From Mytilinidion resinicola (Eukaryota > Ascomycota > Dothideomycetes > Mytilinidiales > Mytilinidiaceae), in NCBI RefSeq assembly GCF_010093595.1, contig NW_022985445.1, positions 874,579 through 938,578 of the forward strand: a stretch of DNA of 64,000 nucleotides, written 5' to 3'. A program made the position numbers and the translations under genes. The notes beneath the pieces were generated by a model. That model did not search any database. It was not told the origin of the DNA and was given only the letters and a program-made list of their open reading frames with translations. This document shows positions 1 through 12,114 of the stretch, piece by piece. Position 1 is the stretch's first letter. Each line of letters begins with the position of its first letter.

Positions 1-1377
1 GGGCGAGTTTTGCGGCCTACAAACGACCTGAAACTGCGGTGTACTGAGTTTGACGAGTGCGGTAATGTCACCCTTGTGAATGGAGAGTTCAAGAAGAGCG
101 AGCTCATTGCTAAGGTATGTGTATTGCTGGCCTTTGCCTTCCCATCCTAGTCTGGCATGGGCAGAAGGGATCGCGTTTTATAGATTTGGGATGAGTTAAG
201 CTAATTGGGTGGGAATTGATAGTATGGCTTGCTACCTCGCGATCTCCGCAAGATCGATGCCTCTGTGCTACCGCATATCCTCGTCCGCCCCTCTGCGATC
301 CTTCTGAACCTACTTCACCTCCGTGTTCTCATAAAAAACAACCGCGTGTTGGTTTTCGATGCCTATGGTACCACAGACTCGTACTCGCAGTCACAATTTA
401 TGTATGATCTGGAGGGAAAACTACGCCAGAAAGAGAACGCGGCGAATGGGACGCTGGCATACGAGTTCCGTGCTCTAGAAGCTGTACTCTTGAGCGTGAC
501 GCAAGGACTAGAGAGCGAATTTGAAGGCGTGAGCGAGCCTGTAGTACGGGTTCTGCGAGAATTGGAAGAGGACATCGATCGAGACAAGCTCCGATATTTG
601 CTCATCTACTCTAAGAAACTCGGCACGTTTGAGCAGAAAGCGCGTTTAGTGCGAGACTCGTTGACAGAGTTGTTAGAAGCGGATGACGATCTGTCGTCTA
701 TGTACCTCACCGAAAAGTCGGAGGGGAAGATACGAGGTGAGGATGACCACACTGAGGTTGAGATGCTGTTGGAGAGTTACCATAAGGTCGCCGACGAGAT
801 TGTTCAGGCGGCTGAGAATTTGGTGTCAAGCATCCGAAACACTGAGGAGATGTAAGTTTATATTCTTCCTTAGTTTTTTTCAAGGTATCACGATATTGAC
901 TTCCCTATCAGCGTCAAAGCAATCCTCGACGCAAATCGCAACTCGCTTATGTTACTCGAGCTCCGGTTCTCAATCTTCACCCTCGGCCTCGGCGCTGGTA
1001 CCTTCGTTGCTGCTCTCTACGGCATGAACTTGAAGAACTTCCTAGAAGAATCCGACCTAGGTTTCGGCGCCATCTCCGCTTGGTGTACCCTATTCGGCGT
1101 CATTGTCTGCGTTTACGGCATCAAGCATCTGCGAAAAGTGCAGCGGGTGAGTATGTGGGGCGAGCACGGCGTGAAAGCCAAGCAAAAGCGCACTTGGCCA
1201 GACTGGGGCCTCGTGGGTGGCCCCGGAGGCGCGGATAGGGAAAGATTAGGGATGGGCGTCGCGGCGGAGCGAGAGAAATTCGCTGCCATCGCTGCGAGGG
1301 ATAAAGCGTGGGCCGAAAAAGCAATAGCTAAGAGGAGGAAGGAAGACGGTTGCGGACCATTGACTAAAATCGAGTAA
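1..1377 (+). CDS. mrs2: Mitochondrial inner-membrane Mg2+ channel MRS2/LPE10 (5'-truncated by window edge)
   Basis: CorA/Mrs2 family channel that carries Mg2+ into the mitochondrial matrix. The gene enters from the left edge, so the N-terminal targeting region is missing. Visible exons are about 1-114, 223-851 and 912-1377, with introns 115-222 (gtatgt..tag) and 852-911 (gtaagt..cag). The first exon ends in a reading like LKLRCTEFDECGNV, and the next begins YGLLPRDLRKID, a typical Mrs2 block. The last exon has a hydrophobic helix followed directly by the diagnostic YGMN motif (near 1020-1031), then a second helix and a basic tail rich in Arg, Lys and Glu, as expected for the matrix-side C-terminus. 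Whether it is MRS2 or the paralogue LPE10 cannot be told. High confidence from the GMN motif plus two adjacent helices. Confidence 0.93.
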
Positions 1378-2110
1378 ATAGGCGTACGACATGCCACCTA
1401 ATTTCAGGGGGTGTTTATAGGGAAGAGTCTCTACTCTTATCTTGTCGTGCGATTTCTGGGTCTCTCTTCTCTCAATATAAGACTGGGAATTAGAGAGTTG
1501 GTTCCTGCATAGCGAAGGCGTTTCAGGGGCGACTGCCGCAAGGCATTGTTACCGTATACGGCTTTGGGGTTGTTTTGTATGAGTTGTGTAATCGTAGATA
1601 TATACGAGTGAGATAAGATATATACCGTGAGTGTTTCTTTTTTGCCTCTACTTGTTGACTACCTCAATGCAAGATTATCTGAAGCCCTGGCGAGTGTTAC
1701 CCCTGGCTCATATACTTACCTCCTATGTGCCTCGGGGTACTTCAGGCAACAGTAAAATGGTTTAGACAGATTTCCGACGAGGCATTGCACTGTTGAGACT
1801 GCCCAGGTTGCTGGGATGTTGATGTTGGCGAATTCTGGGAAGGCGCGAATGGCATCGCGCTCAAACGTTATTCACCCCAAACACTCGCGCTCATCATTAC
1901 ATTCACCTCCCCAGCCTTTTCAACACGCTCTCACATTCACTCAAACCTCCCTTGTCAGCAGTCGTTTGAAGGCTGTCTTTCAGTCCTACCTACCTCTGAA
2001 AGCTCCTCTTGCTATCTTTTGCTGTGGAGGTCCCAAACCCACCAGCAACTCCTCCTCCGCGAACCGCCATTTCTCCGTCCGATTCCACGCATAAGGTGTC
2101 TACGGCTGGT
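1378..2110. other. Intergenic: mrs2 3' flank and upstream region of the next gene
   Basis: No supported gene. The first part is T-rich and probably holds the mrs2 3' UTR. From about 1860 to 2010 the plus strand is rich in C and T, common in promoters and 5' UTRs of filamentous fungi, and probably serves the gene beginning at 2111. Short open frames here have no recognisable protein character. Confidence 0.5.
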
Positions 2111-3941
2111 ATGAAGAGTGTTGGCAGCAGTGTCTCTGTGCCACTGCCGAGGGGCCTCGTCACCTCACTAGGTCGGCCCACTTTCTTCCTCCTTGATGTA
2201 GTGTGTTACTAATGAATGACTGCAGATGGATCAGCGAGGACTGCGCCACATATCCCACAGCGCAAGAAAATCGTTCTCATTTCAGCTGCATGCTCCGCGG
2301 CTTTCTTGGCAGTTACTGTCCTCTTCGCCTTTCTTCTGTTTGGCTTCCAGGTGAATGCCTCCACGGCCAGCTACATGCCAGGCCGAGGTTATGCGGTCAC
2401 CATCTTTCCAACGATTCTGCTGTTGCCTGCAACGTTCTCAATTATCATTGCTTTCGCTACTATCGGGTCGATTTTATATCTGTCATCGTTTTTATATGCC
2501 CAATATCTGGTTTCTCAAGTTGATGGGGGCCGCGTCTCTCTCCTCACCCGCACCGAAGCCGGACTCTTCGTGGAACTCCTGACTGGCGGATTCGTTCCTT
2601 GGCTGCGGGCATTGAAAGGCTGCTTCACGCAACGCCGTCGAACCAACATTCTCATCAAGTCTGCGACTGCGCTTTCCACGGCACTGTTTCTCAATTGGTA
2701 AGTACTATACTCCTGGAATCCGCTTCCTCTAACGAATACTAATCGTTAAATAGCCTGATCCTCATCGCCATGGACGTTGCGCTTCACATTTCCAGCAAGA
2801 TTGTGGACGTTGAGGCTCCTACCACCACAGGCCATCAGGCCCACATATGGGGCCGCGCTCTCACCACAGACTGCGCCAAACCCTCATCTTTCCAAAACGA
2901 TTCGTTGTTCCAGAGAAGGTACGGATCTCAGAACTGCCCGGTTCATCTTGGAACCTTCAGCGGTGAGGAAGAAGCCGGTCAAACGGCGAAAAACTTATCT
3001 GCTACAAATCGAGTGGTCACATCGGATGGCGTCGCACTTCTTGTCGATGCACGTGCCGCTGACAACGCGTCGTTCACAGCCTCGACGTTCGGCTCGACGA
3101 CCAGCTGCGCGCCCGTCGGACAGAATTGCCAATTGGATGATGTCGGACTTACTTTTATGTGCACCACGTTTGGATTCGCCGGGAGTTTCTCGAGGTCTTT
3201 CGTGTTGGCCCCAGCAATCGACTCGTCTGTATCTGAAGGGACCGTTCCTTTCCTGGTTGCAGCGACCCTTGCGGGATCCCAGGGCGCTTTCAAGGACCTC
3301 GTACGGATTCTACCGCCATTCTATCTCGCCGGAACAGCTCAATCCTTACTGTTTTCGAGTGCGCATCACAATTCAGCCGATGGCAGTACGCCCGCACCCC
3401 TGGTTTGACTCAAGCCCTGAAATCTGAGAATCTGGATCTGTCCCTCGTGGAACTCTTCCTTAGCCCAATGGTACCAGGCATGATCCAGGGTTACAGTGGC
3501 TTTGGCCTCAACTTCCTTGCAGATGCAATGGCGAATGCATCGAATGGCGCAACTTCCCTCGCTCAACTGGCAGATTCCTTCGCGGGCGTCTTCAACCGAG
3601 TGGCAATGGCCACTGTCGCGTCCATGACCCGAGACATTCCAATCGACTCGGACCTCGCCTCTTATCGAGTCACAATCGTGTTGCTGCCGCTAGCTATGAT
3701 TATGATGGTACTGAGTACACTCATGGCAGTCCTGGCGTCGGTCCTTGGAGTCCTTGCTTACAGGGCTTGCAGCAAGCCTGGTGTTCTCTACTATCAGTGG
3801 GAGTTCTCAATGGTGGATATGACCCAACAGTTTTTCAACCCGATTGCTAGTATTACTAGCCCGGCGGTGGCCCAAGGACATCAGGAGCCGAACCACGTCG
3901 CCAAAGGGCGCGGTCCTGCCGATAAAGTCTCTTCGGCGTGA
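2111..3941 (+). CDS. Unnamed fungal multi-pass membrane protein
   Basis: Not recognised as a named family. The proposed start is the ATG at 2111, because that frame splices cleanly across intron 2172-2225 (branch TTACTAATG, acceptor ctgcag) into the large exon. A second intron is 2698-2753. The protein begins with a Ser/Pro-rich cytosolic stretch and then has a strong helix (IVLISAACSAAFLAVTVLF), a second long hydrophobic segment, a third that spans intron 2, a large probably extracellular region with several Cys and NxS/T sites, and a last helix around 3690-3770 before a short tail. The reading frame changes between about 3230 and 3350. The downstream frame reads VFECASQFSRWQYA and runs to 3941, so there is either a third intron or a frameshift. 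The topology resembles large fungal integral membrane proteins of unknown function; no function is assigned. Confidence 0.6.
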
Positions 3942-4369
3942 GAAATTCCCAACGACTCACACAAAACATGTTTTAGGAGGATTTGTAAGCGTCGGTGTCA
4001 GTTTTCGCTTGTTCGAAGCTGTCGAAAAGACGGAATACATATCATATCTAGCAAAACATGTCACATGTCGGCGAAGCAGATGGCATGTTGGATATGCAAT
4101 GAATGAGTAGCGGCACTAGGTTGGTGGTGAGCAGGCTGTGATGAGTGTATATATGTCGACTACTTAGTAGACTAGCCTGAGAGCATTTGAAGAAGAGAGA
4201 TATTTTGCAAATCGAACATTATACACTGGAAAGTGGTAGTAGAAACACCTTGAGTACAAAGTAGCCGTACCCTTTTGCCCCCACTACATTTTTTATCGAT
4301 AACAACTTTTGTGAACTTCCATTCCCACTTCGTCCATTCCTTTCTACCTTCAACTTAACACACTTCACC
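3942..4369. other. Intergenic: 3' flank and upstream region of the methyltransferase gene
   Basis: No gene seen. The last 100 bases before 4370 are C/T-rich on the plus strand and end in a good fungal start context (caccATGgg). Confidence 0.5.
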
Positions 4370-5666
4370 ATGGGAACCCCTAGTGAAGTCCCAAAACGCT
4401 CCCGACAGCAGCTGTCAAAGGGAATGGAACACATGCGCACTGCTGTGACCATTGACCCCATCTTCCTGCCCAAATCCCCACCACTTGAAACCGACGCGTA
4501 CGGCGTCCCAATCGCCCTCGAACCAGTCCGCAACCCCACGTCTCGATCGCACAACCCCGACAATAACCAGAAGAGGACAGACCCTTTTGCATTCGGCTCG
4601 CGGCTATTGGAAGAAGGGGACAATATATTCGAGTTCAACGCGTGGGACCACGTAGAGACGGATGATGCGTATAAGGAGTTCTCTGAGCTGCAGTATGCGA
4701 AGCAGAGGGAGGCACCGGTGTCTGACTTCGACAAATGTACTATTCCCATTCTCATGGCTCTGAGAGCTCGCGTACTTGTCTGAGTGTCTAACTAATATTC
4801 GTATTGCAGCTCGCTTCAATGGCAATCCCGCGAGATGGTGGAACCTCTTCTATGCTAACAACAAGACGAACTTCTTCAAGAACCGCAAATGGCTCGCCCA
4901 GGAATTCCCAATAATAAACGAGCTCACCACACCCTCCGCTCCTCCTACTCTCCTCCTCGAAGTCGGCGCCGGAGCTGGCAACACCGCATTTCCTATATTA
5001 GGCTTGAATCAGAACCCGAGTCTCAAGATCCATGCTTGCGACTTCTCGAAGAAGGCGGTGGATCTAATACGTGGGCATGAAAACTACGATACCAAGTTCA
5101 TACAGGCAGATGTGTGGGATGTGGCTGGCGAAGAGCTACCGCCGGGACTGGAGGAAGGAACTGTAGATGTTGTCCTCATGATCTTTATCTTCTCGGCGCT
5201 GGCTCCGTCACAGTGGGATCAGGCTTTAAGAAACATATATCGCGTCCTGAAGCCTGGCGGACAGGTCTTGTTTCGGGACTACGGCCGCGGCGATCTTGCA
5301 CAGGTCCGGTTCAAGAAGGGGCGGTATATGGAGGAGAATTTCTATGTTAGGGGAGATGGGACTAGGGTCTACTTCTTTGAGAAAGAAGAGCTGGAGAAGA
5401 TTTGGGGTGGTGAAAGTGCCGAGCCGGATTTATCGAGCCTTCATATCGAGGAAGAAGAGAACCGCCCCGCTCAGCCCGTTCAGGAAGAGAGTCAAATGCC
5501 AGCTTTCGAGGTTATTCACATCGGCGTCGACCGCCGAATGCTGGTGAACAGACAGCGCAAGCTGAAAATGTACCGGTGTTGGATGCAGGCTGTTTTTCGG
5601 AAGACTGAACAGCAATTACAAGCTACCAACGGTGATAATGCCAAGGTAAACTCGGAGAATCAATGA
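4370..5666 (+). CDS. trm140: tRNA 3-methylcytidine methyltransferase, METTL2/Trm140 type
   Basis: S-adenosylmethionine-dependent enzyme that makes 3-methylcytidine at position 32 of the anticodon loop of certain tRNAs. Exons 4370-4736 and 4810-5666 are separated by intron 4737-4809 (gtac..cag, with a CTAACTAAT branch site) and give 407 aa. The conserved N-terminal block includes FGSRLLEEG and NIFEFNAWDHV. After the intron come RFNGNPARWWNLFY and KNRKWLAQEFP, both typical of METTL2/6/8. The SAM-binding motif LLEVGAGAGN lies near residues 170-180, followed by the acidic CDFSKKAVDL. KPGGQVLFRDYGRGD and the C-terminal DRRMLVNRQRKLKMYR complete the family signature. The complete conserved core suggests an active enzyme. 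Family assignment is firm; Thr versus Ser tRNA specificity (Trm140 versus Trm141) is inferred. Confidence 0.93.
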
Positions 5667-6015
5667 ACTGGAATCTTCTACATTCGGATTTAGCGGCTTT
5701 ACAGCCGCCCTTTCCTCTCAGAGGTCCGCAACACTCAACATATACCCACACTAGTTGTATCTTTCTCTGGCCGCTTATGCGAAAGGCGATGGTTTCTCAA
5801 TGCAATACCTTGCCAACTCCTTTGCACACTCAAGATAATCTGTCTCCTCAGTCATCTGCCTTTCCTTTTCTCGAAAGTTTGTAAAGAACTTCCAAATGCG
5901 GAGAGAGTACGTTCGAGTGATGAATGTAAGGATTTCTAATTGTTTCATGTGATTTTACGAGCCATTTCTGGGATGTATGAGGGGAAAGACCGGTACCGCG
6001 GCTGGCTAACTGTCA
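5667..6015. other. Intergenic between convergent genes
   Basis: Contains only the 3' flanks of two convergent genes. No gene, repeat or RNA was recognised. Confidence 0.5.
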
Positions 6016-6948
6016 TTACACTGTATGTATACTATACGTACGATGACTCAAGTTCCGGCGAAGACTTCTCATCTTTGTAGGCACCGCTCTTTTCCCCTTC
6101 TTGTTCTTCTGAAAGCCAAGCCAGGCGAAAGGCAGCGTGAGCAAGCCGAGGACCACGCCAAGGACAGAGCCGACGATGGTCGCGATATTTGCCGCGTTTC
6201 CTAGAGAACCGCTGTTGGTAGCGGCTGCCAAGGTGCCGGACGGACTGGAAGATCGCGTAGGGTTTGGCTGATGCTGGACCGCGGATGTCGTTGGCGGATG
6301 TCGTTGGTCCAATGGTGGATGTCGTTGATTCAAAAGTGGATGGCGAAGTCTTTGAAGAGGTGGAGGGCTGTAGAGTCTTGGTGTCAGCGAAGGCGCTCAC
6401 GCAGACGAGATGAGTAGACGGTAGATATTACCGGAGATGACGAAGAACTAGAAGCTATTGAGGTTGATGAGAGTACAGCTGTGGAAGGGGTGGTGGCATC
6501 GTCAACTATGAACACAGCATCGCTGTTGAAGGAGTTGCTGTCGGTAAGGTGAGAAGATTCTGATACGTCGCCAAGCCATACACAGAAATGGAAGCCCTCC
6601 GTGGTTGGCAGATCCTCGATGGTTTGCGCTGTCCAGACATAACTTCCGGGATCATCTTGGTAATCTACTCACTCAGCTACAGTCGCAGCATTTCTTTAAG
6701 TCGCACATACCAAGCAACACTGGAGATTTCCACCCACTACCATCGGCTTGATAGACTGCGAGCGAGATGGGCACGGAGCCCCAGTCTGTGGTCCAACTAA
6801 CGACAACTTGGATACCTGCCGCGACATTGAATCCTTCAGGAAGTGGAGACGAGAAGTTTTTATCCGCTCGCACGAGCAGCGTAACGAAGGACAGATTGAC
6901 CATGGTTAACAAAGCATACATCGTTAGTGAAAAAGGCCACGGCAGCAT
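6016..6948 (-). CDS. Secreted or single-pass membrane glycoprotein, fungal-specific, frame disrupted
   Basis: Start proposed at 6948, giving a hydrophobic signal segment (YALLTMVNLSFVTLLVRA) and then a domain with PEGFNVAAGIQVVVSWT, SLAVYQADGS and W..PVLLDYQDDPGSYVW. Introns 6665-6710 and 6377-6431 keep the frame. A Ser/Thr-rich, probably O-glycosylated stalk follows. Farther on, a single transmembrane helix (IVGSVLGVVLGLLTLPFAWLGF) and a basic KKGKR tail lie in a different frame, so an additional small intron or a frameshift must sit near 6260-6335, where short repeats of ACGACATCC occur. The layout (signal, ectodomain, Ser/Thr stalk, one helix, short cytosolic tail) matches fungal cell-wall sensor-like proteins, but no Cys-rich WSC domain is seen. 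Function unknown; it may be a pseudogene if the frame break is real. Confidence 0.55.
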
Positions 6949-7578
6949 GAGAAAAGCGAGCGGATAGAGAGCGCAGTTGTGAACACTAGAAACATAGCAT
7001 TGACCGAGGGTAGGGTCCGACCTTTTTCACAAGTGCTCCGTAGGAGGCTCCGGTGATGCTGTGAGCAGGATTAGATGGCACACAATAACAGCCTTGTCAC
7101 CTTATCGCAGCAACTGGCGGCTTGGTGAACCGATTGGACAGTCTGACTAGCGAGAAATTAGAAATAGAACACGTTGCAGACGCCATCTGGTAACAAGAAA
7201 AAGAAAGGACTGCTCCCTCGACTGGGTCTCGAGCTACAGAATTGACTCGGTACGGAAGAGGAAGCGAAATTTTGGCGAAAACGAAGACTTTCCGCTAATT
7301 GCTTGCGTTGAGCACGTCGACGAGGCTACCAAAGCAGAGATCCAGGCTAGAGTAGAATACCCACTGATGGAAGTGTCAGACACCTGAGACTGAACTAAAG
7401 GTTGCCGCTTCTACGACACACTTCGATCTCTATCAATTTTCTGACCAGCTTACAGCATCTCGTGTCACAAAGAGCTTTTCTATATACGTCTACTATTATA
7501 GACTCATGTCATCCAGTAGTCATATTCAGGATAACTCCGCCATCATCTCACTCATAAATCCATCCATTCATCGTCCAC
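6949..7578. other. Intergenic: upstream of the glycoprotein gene, 3' flank of GGT
   Basis: No gene or RNA recognised. The stretch should hold the promoter of the minus-strand gene that starts at 6948. Confidence 0.4.
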
Positions 7579-9853
7579 CTACACCGCAAACCCTCCCGAG
7601 TTCTTCTGTCTCGGCTCCCCAGCAGCCTCAAACGTCCCATTCGACAGTACCCTTAGAGCTTGCGCAGTACTCTGCCCCGGGCCTACCCACGACACATTAT
7701 GCCCCCTCTCTTTCATAAACTCCACCGTACTATTATCATAAGCATACTCGAATGAAACAGTATACGGCACTAGCTGGTCATGCAATCTCGGTTCTGCCAG
7801 TGCTTCTGGCGTCGTCAACCCAGAGTCCAACACATGCCAGAGATTCTGGATCGTCGCTGTAATGATACGCGAGCCACCGGCTGCGCCTAGCGCGAGGTAC
7901 AGCTTCCCGTTGGACAGGTGCTCGACGATGGTAGGTGTGATGGAAGAGAGGGGCCGCTTGCCCGGTTTCACGAAGTTGATGGGCGAGGGCAAAAAGCCGA
8001 AGGCATTGCTGATGCCGGGAATGGAGAAGTCATTCATTTCGTTGTTCTTCGCGGTCAGTTTGAGGACGGTTTTCTTGATTAGTTGCAGGGACAGGGGCCC
8101 CTAGCCGGGCGACTTACCATTATGACGCCAGTCTCTGGGACCATGACATGGCTTCCAAAGAGAAGGTTCACGGTGGTGGTCAGCGAACAAGCCATCCCGG
8201 TGTGATCGGCTGTCACTATGTGCGAGGTTCCGGGTGTTTCGAGGCTCTCGAGGCCATCGGGGTCGTACCATGATACGTTGTGGGTGGTGGAGTCTGAGAT
8301 TTTGGCACGGATGCTGGCGGCAGTTGCGTCGCTAAGCATATCGTCTTCGTAGGCTTGAAGGCCCTCGGTAAAATAGGGGTCGCCGAGGAGGGCACGCTGT
8401 GGGCATTAGACATTGAATGGTCAGCTTCTTACTTCTTAAATGAAGACTAGATTCGGATGGAGAAAGAGACAGTAGGGTTTAGCGTACTTCACCATATCCC
8501 CACCGGATCGCCTCATCTAGTCGATGCGTACTCAGATTCACAGTCTCCGGCGTGCCAAAGTCCCCGAACCCCTCCACTATCTTCATCACGCTGAGCGCGA
8601 CGCCACCAGAGCTCGGTGCGCTCGTGCTCGTCAGTTTGTATCCTCGATACGTGATCTGCGCCGGCTTCCGGATTGCAACGGTGTATTTCTTTAGATCTTC
8701 TAGTGTCATCGTCCCATTTGCCTTTGTTAGCGCTGCTATTGTCTCTTTGGCCATTTTGCCCGTATAAAATACGTCTGGCCCATGCACTGCAATCTTCTCC
8801 AACGTGTCTGCGTATCTCTTGCGCGTGATAGTCTCGTTTAGGGTGAGCAGCGTACCATTGGGGGCGAAGTCTATAGCCCAGGTCGGGTCGTTGACAAGGA
8901 AGTTGTCGATCCCGGCGATGGCGGAGGCCATGTAGCGGACGAGATCTTCGGTGACAGGGAAGCCGTATCGCGCTACTTTGATGGCAGGCTCCATGACTTC
9001 GTGCCAAGGTAGCTTGCCGTAATTTGTGTGGAGATGATGAAGGCCGCGAAGTTCACCGGGGACGCCGCTAGATGGAGGTTAGAAGGAGCGAATGGGACTG
9101 CATGAAGTATGGAGATGGAGAAAAGAAGAGCCATGACGGAGATCTTAGAACGATAACGAAGAAGCCTGCAAAAAGAAATTGACGTTGAACAAGCAAAGAT
9201 GCAGTGTTAGGACACCCTTCTTTTGTAATTCTTTCCTCATTATTAAGGGGGCCTCGTTACGGCTTATAAGACTTGAATGGAAAGGAGCGACTTTGAAAGC
9301 AACATTCGAGCTGGCTGTAATGCCTGACGACTAACAAGAAAATGGATTTGAAAGACGAACAAGATAATATCGGTAGACTTCAAGTAATGCCTCGAAGCCC
9401 ACAATAGCAAGGCGCTGTAGAGAAACATAAACTTTGTAAAAAGGAGATTTTGTAATCAAAAGAAACATTCGCAAAAGCTTACCTTGCTAGCCCCCCATAG
9501 ATACTCGCATTCACGTTATCCTTATACATATCCTCAAAGCCAGCCGCTGGTGCAGTCTCCCGAAAATCAATGAACTCATAACTCCCATTACTACCCCGCA
9601 CCAGCATGAATCCTCCACCTCCAATGCCGGAGTGGTACATTCCAATGACGCCAATGCAAAAGGTCGTCCCCACGAGAGCGTCAGCCGCGTTGCCGCCGCA
9701 TTTGAGCAGTTCCGTGCCGATGTTGCTGCAGATGCTGCTTTCGGAGGCTACAGCGCCCAGGTGGCCAGGTTGGTGATGTGGAGGGTGGAGGGGAGAGCCT
9801 AGGGCGGGTTGCAGGCTGAGAAGAGAGGCGAGGTAGCGACTTAGAGGGGCCAT
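7579..9853 (-). CDS. Gamma-glutamyltranspeptidase (glutathione hydrolase proenzyme)
   Basis: Ntn-hydrolase that cleaves the gamma-glutamyl bond of glutathione and its conjugates; made as a proenzyme that self-cleaves into two subunits. Minus-strand exons are 9853-9483, 9067-8488, 8396-8118 and 8046-7579, with introns 9068-9482, 8397-8487 and 8047-8117; spliced length is 565 aa, normal for the family. The N-terminal hydrophobic segment (MAPLSRYLASLLSL) fits a signal peptide. CGGNAADA and HSGIGGGGFMLVR are the hallmark large-subunit blocks, followed by FRETAP. The maturation site lies in PGTSHIVTADHTG, where the Thr becomes the new N-terminal nucleophile. The small subunit has GVIMNNEMNDFS and ALGAAGGSRII. 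All expected catalytic blocks are present. The first intron is 415 nt, far longer than others in the window. Confidence 0.95.
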
Positions 9854-10631
9854 GATTGCGTATAGGGCTTTTGATCGTCCCTAATACGGCTAATTCCTTC
9901 TTTGAAAAGAGAGAAAGTAGAGGACCACTCAGATATGCAGACTACTGTATCTCGTGGATTGATTAGGTAAGGGGAATTTGGGAGCGGCCGGCAGACGTGA
10001 TATAGAAGTGACCAATAAGCCAACGAATGAGGCTCCAGAGTGAATGCAACAACAAAGTCCGGATGGGAGGGTCCAAGGTAAATAAGAAGAACCGTGGAAC
10101 CCGTCATTCGTCCAGGCACGGCTCAACGTCCGCGCCAGTCATTTTGTAATGACGGCGATCCCTCAGGATCGGGGTCCACAGCTCAACCGTGGAACTCGTT
10201 GTCCCCCGCCGCTCCCCACTCTAGAGCTAATCGAGCATCGCTCATCTCACGAATCTTGGCAGATGCCGCCAGTTGCCTATTATAGCAGTCATAGTGGTTG
10301 TCTCTTAAAAGGGAATTAAATCCTGCAGATTAGTGATGGCTTGGCTCCTATCCGTTTAGAAACAAATGCCATGGATTCACAGCGCATCTGCCCATGTTGG
10401 ATGCAATTGAGCCGACCCTTCTAAAGACAATTGTGAACAGATCGACATACGACGCTGGACCCAGCAGTCCAAATGTTAATTGTAAATCACGTTTGGAAGG
10501 GTTTACAACGTCTGCTAGTGTTAGAAAATTGGGATAACTCGGCATCTTCGCCGGAACACCGAGACTCTACTTTTCGATACCCCAGTCATACTACACACAA
10601 CCTAAAGGTCTTTATACATAGCTCGACCGTA
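9854..10631. other. Intergenic: GGT upstream region and 3' flank of atp11
   Basis: No convincing gene. This should contain the promoter of the GGT gene. Short frames on both strands show no domain features. Confidence 0.5.
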
Positions 10632-11648
10632 CTATACAATCTTCTCCGCCTCTTCTATTAAGGCCTCGACCCTGAAATTGCCATCTCCACTGCTGAACTG
10701 CTCCAACAGCTTCTTCCGCTCCGTACTTTCCTTAGCCTGCATACCGTAGAACTTCTGCAAGCACATGAGAAGCCATTTGGCCTCGTCTACACTGACACCA
10801 CGATCTGGCAGCACGCTTCCGTGTCCCAGGATCAGACCTTTTGGGTCAGCGAGCTCCTGATGGAACGACACTGTTGTGTGTGGTGTGCTATATTCGCCTC
10901 GCAGCTTGTACTCTGCCAAATGCGTGAAAAGCAGGGTTGTAGTATGTGGTGCCGGTTGCGCCCACTGAAGAAAGTGTATTTCGGCACCCTGTCCTTCCCG
11001 GGGTAGCGGGAGAATGAATTGTGGATGCTTGTCTGCGGTTTGCGCAATGATGCGCCATGTGTCGTGTGGTAAATTGAAGCTTAGAGAGTCAGGGTTTGAA
11101 GCATGCCGTAGGCGCCAGATGGTTTCTATCTCTTTTGGTGGTAGCTCGAGAGTTTTTGGGACGTCGATGAAGGAGGAGAGGGTTTTGAGGCCTGGAGGTG
11201 GAGAAGATGGGGTTGAAGACTGCGTTTTGGGCCCCGGGGGAGGGGGGGGAGGGGGAGGAGAGGGAAACGGCGAGCCTGTGCTCGTCGAAGAGGTATCGAG
11301 CTCGAGAGGCGCAGTGGCACCGGGTACTGCGGCTTGCTTTCGTAGATCCTCGATTTTGTCTTTGTATGCTTGCTTGAGTTCAGAGATATCCCTCAGACCT
11401 TCTCTATCGCCTAATGGTCAGAGTCTGTATGTGTGCTTTTGATGCAGTCCGGGTGCCGGCTCCATTTGAGCTTACTCTTTCGCTTTGCGGTCAAGCTTCT
11501 CGTGGTACTTCGCTATGACACGTTCCTGTGCGCCGTGGGTAGCCAGAAAGCGCACATCGTGGACCTGCGCCCATCGCCGCTGGCAGATACGGGGGTTCAA
11601 AAGAGGCCGGAACACATGTCGGATGGCAGGTTGTCGAATGCTCGCCAT
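10632..11648 (-). CDS. atp11: Mitochondrial F1-ATPase assembly chaperone ATP11
   Basis: Matrix chaperone that binds free F1 beta subunits before the alpha3beta3 hexamer assembles. Minus-strand exons are 11648-11476 and 11403-10632, separated by intron 11404-11475, giving 314 aa. The N-terminus (MASIRQPAIRHVFRPLLNPRI) is rich in Arg and poor in acidic residues, as in a mitochondrial presequence. A charged helix with EGLRDISELKQAYKDKIEDL follows, then a Pro-rich linker encoded by a G/C-run tract near 11228-11260. The ATP11 core includes LPPKEIETIWRLRH, FILPLPREGQGAEIHFLQW and TTVSFHQELADPKGLILGHG. The second-exon acceptor was chosen because the alternative nearby AG would put a stop in frame. 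Confidence 0.92.
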
Positions 11649-12114
11649 GGCGATGGGATTGAGACTTCGGAGGTGCCTTCGTTCGCCGCGACATTCGCGA
11701 AATCGAGGACGTCACGTGGCGATGAGATCGGAAGATCCAGCTAAGCCCGATATGGAGCACCAAGCTGTTGACCGTTTGCCATAGTACAAAACCTTCCAGA
11801 CCAGCTAATATTTAGCTTCAGCCGGATGCATGTTCAAAGGCCGCCCTTGAGTCCAGTCCCTGTAGAGCTCCGTACTAACAGCAGGCGATGACAACGTGAA
11901 CCGTTTGGACTACTAGTGAGTAAACATCGCGGAGAACGAAGTTGCGCGCTTTGTATCTAGTGGTTCGCTATCAAGTCACTGTGTGATGGAGGCGAGAACA
12001 TAGCGGATACGCCATTCAGTAGGTACATACATATGATTCACATCAACTGACTAGCTTCAAAGCGGTTTTTCTTCGTCTTGTGAATGATGAATCTATTACA
12101 GTCCTAGCTACGTC
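11649..12114. other. Intergenic: upstream of atp11
   Basis: No gene recognised. Presumably carries the atp11 promoter. Confidence 0.4.
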
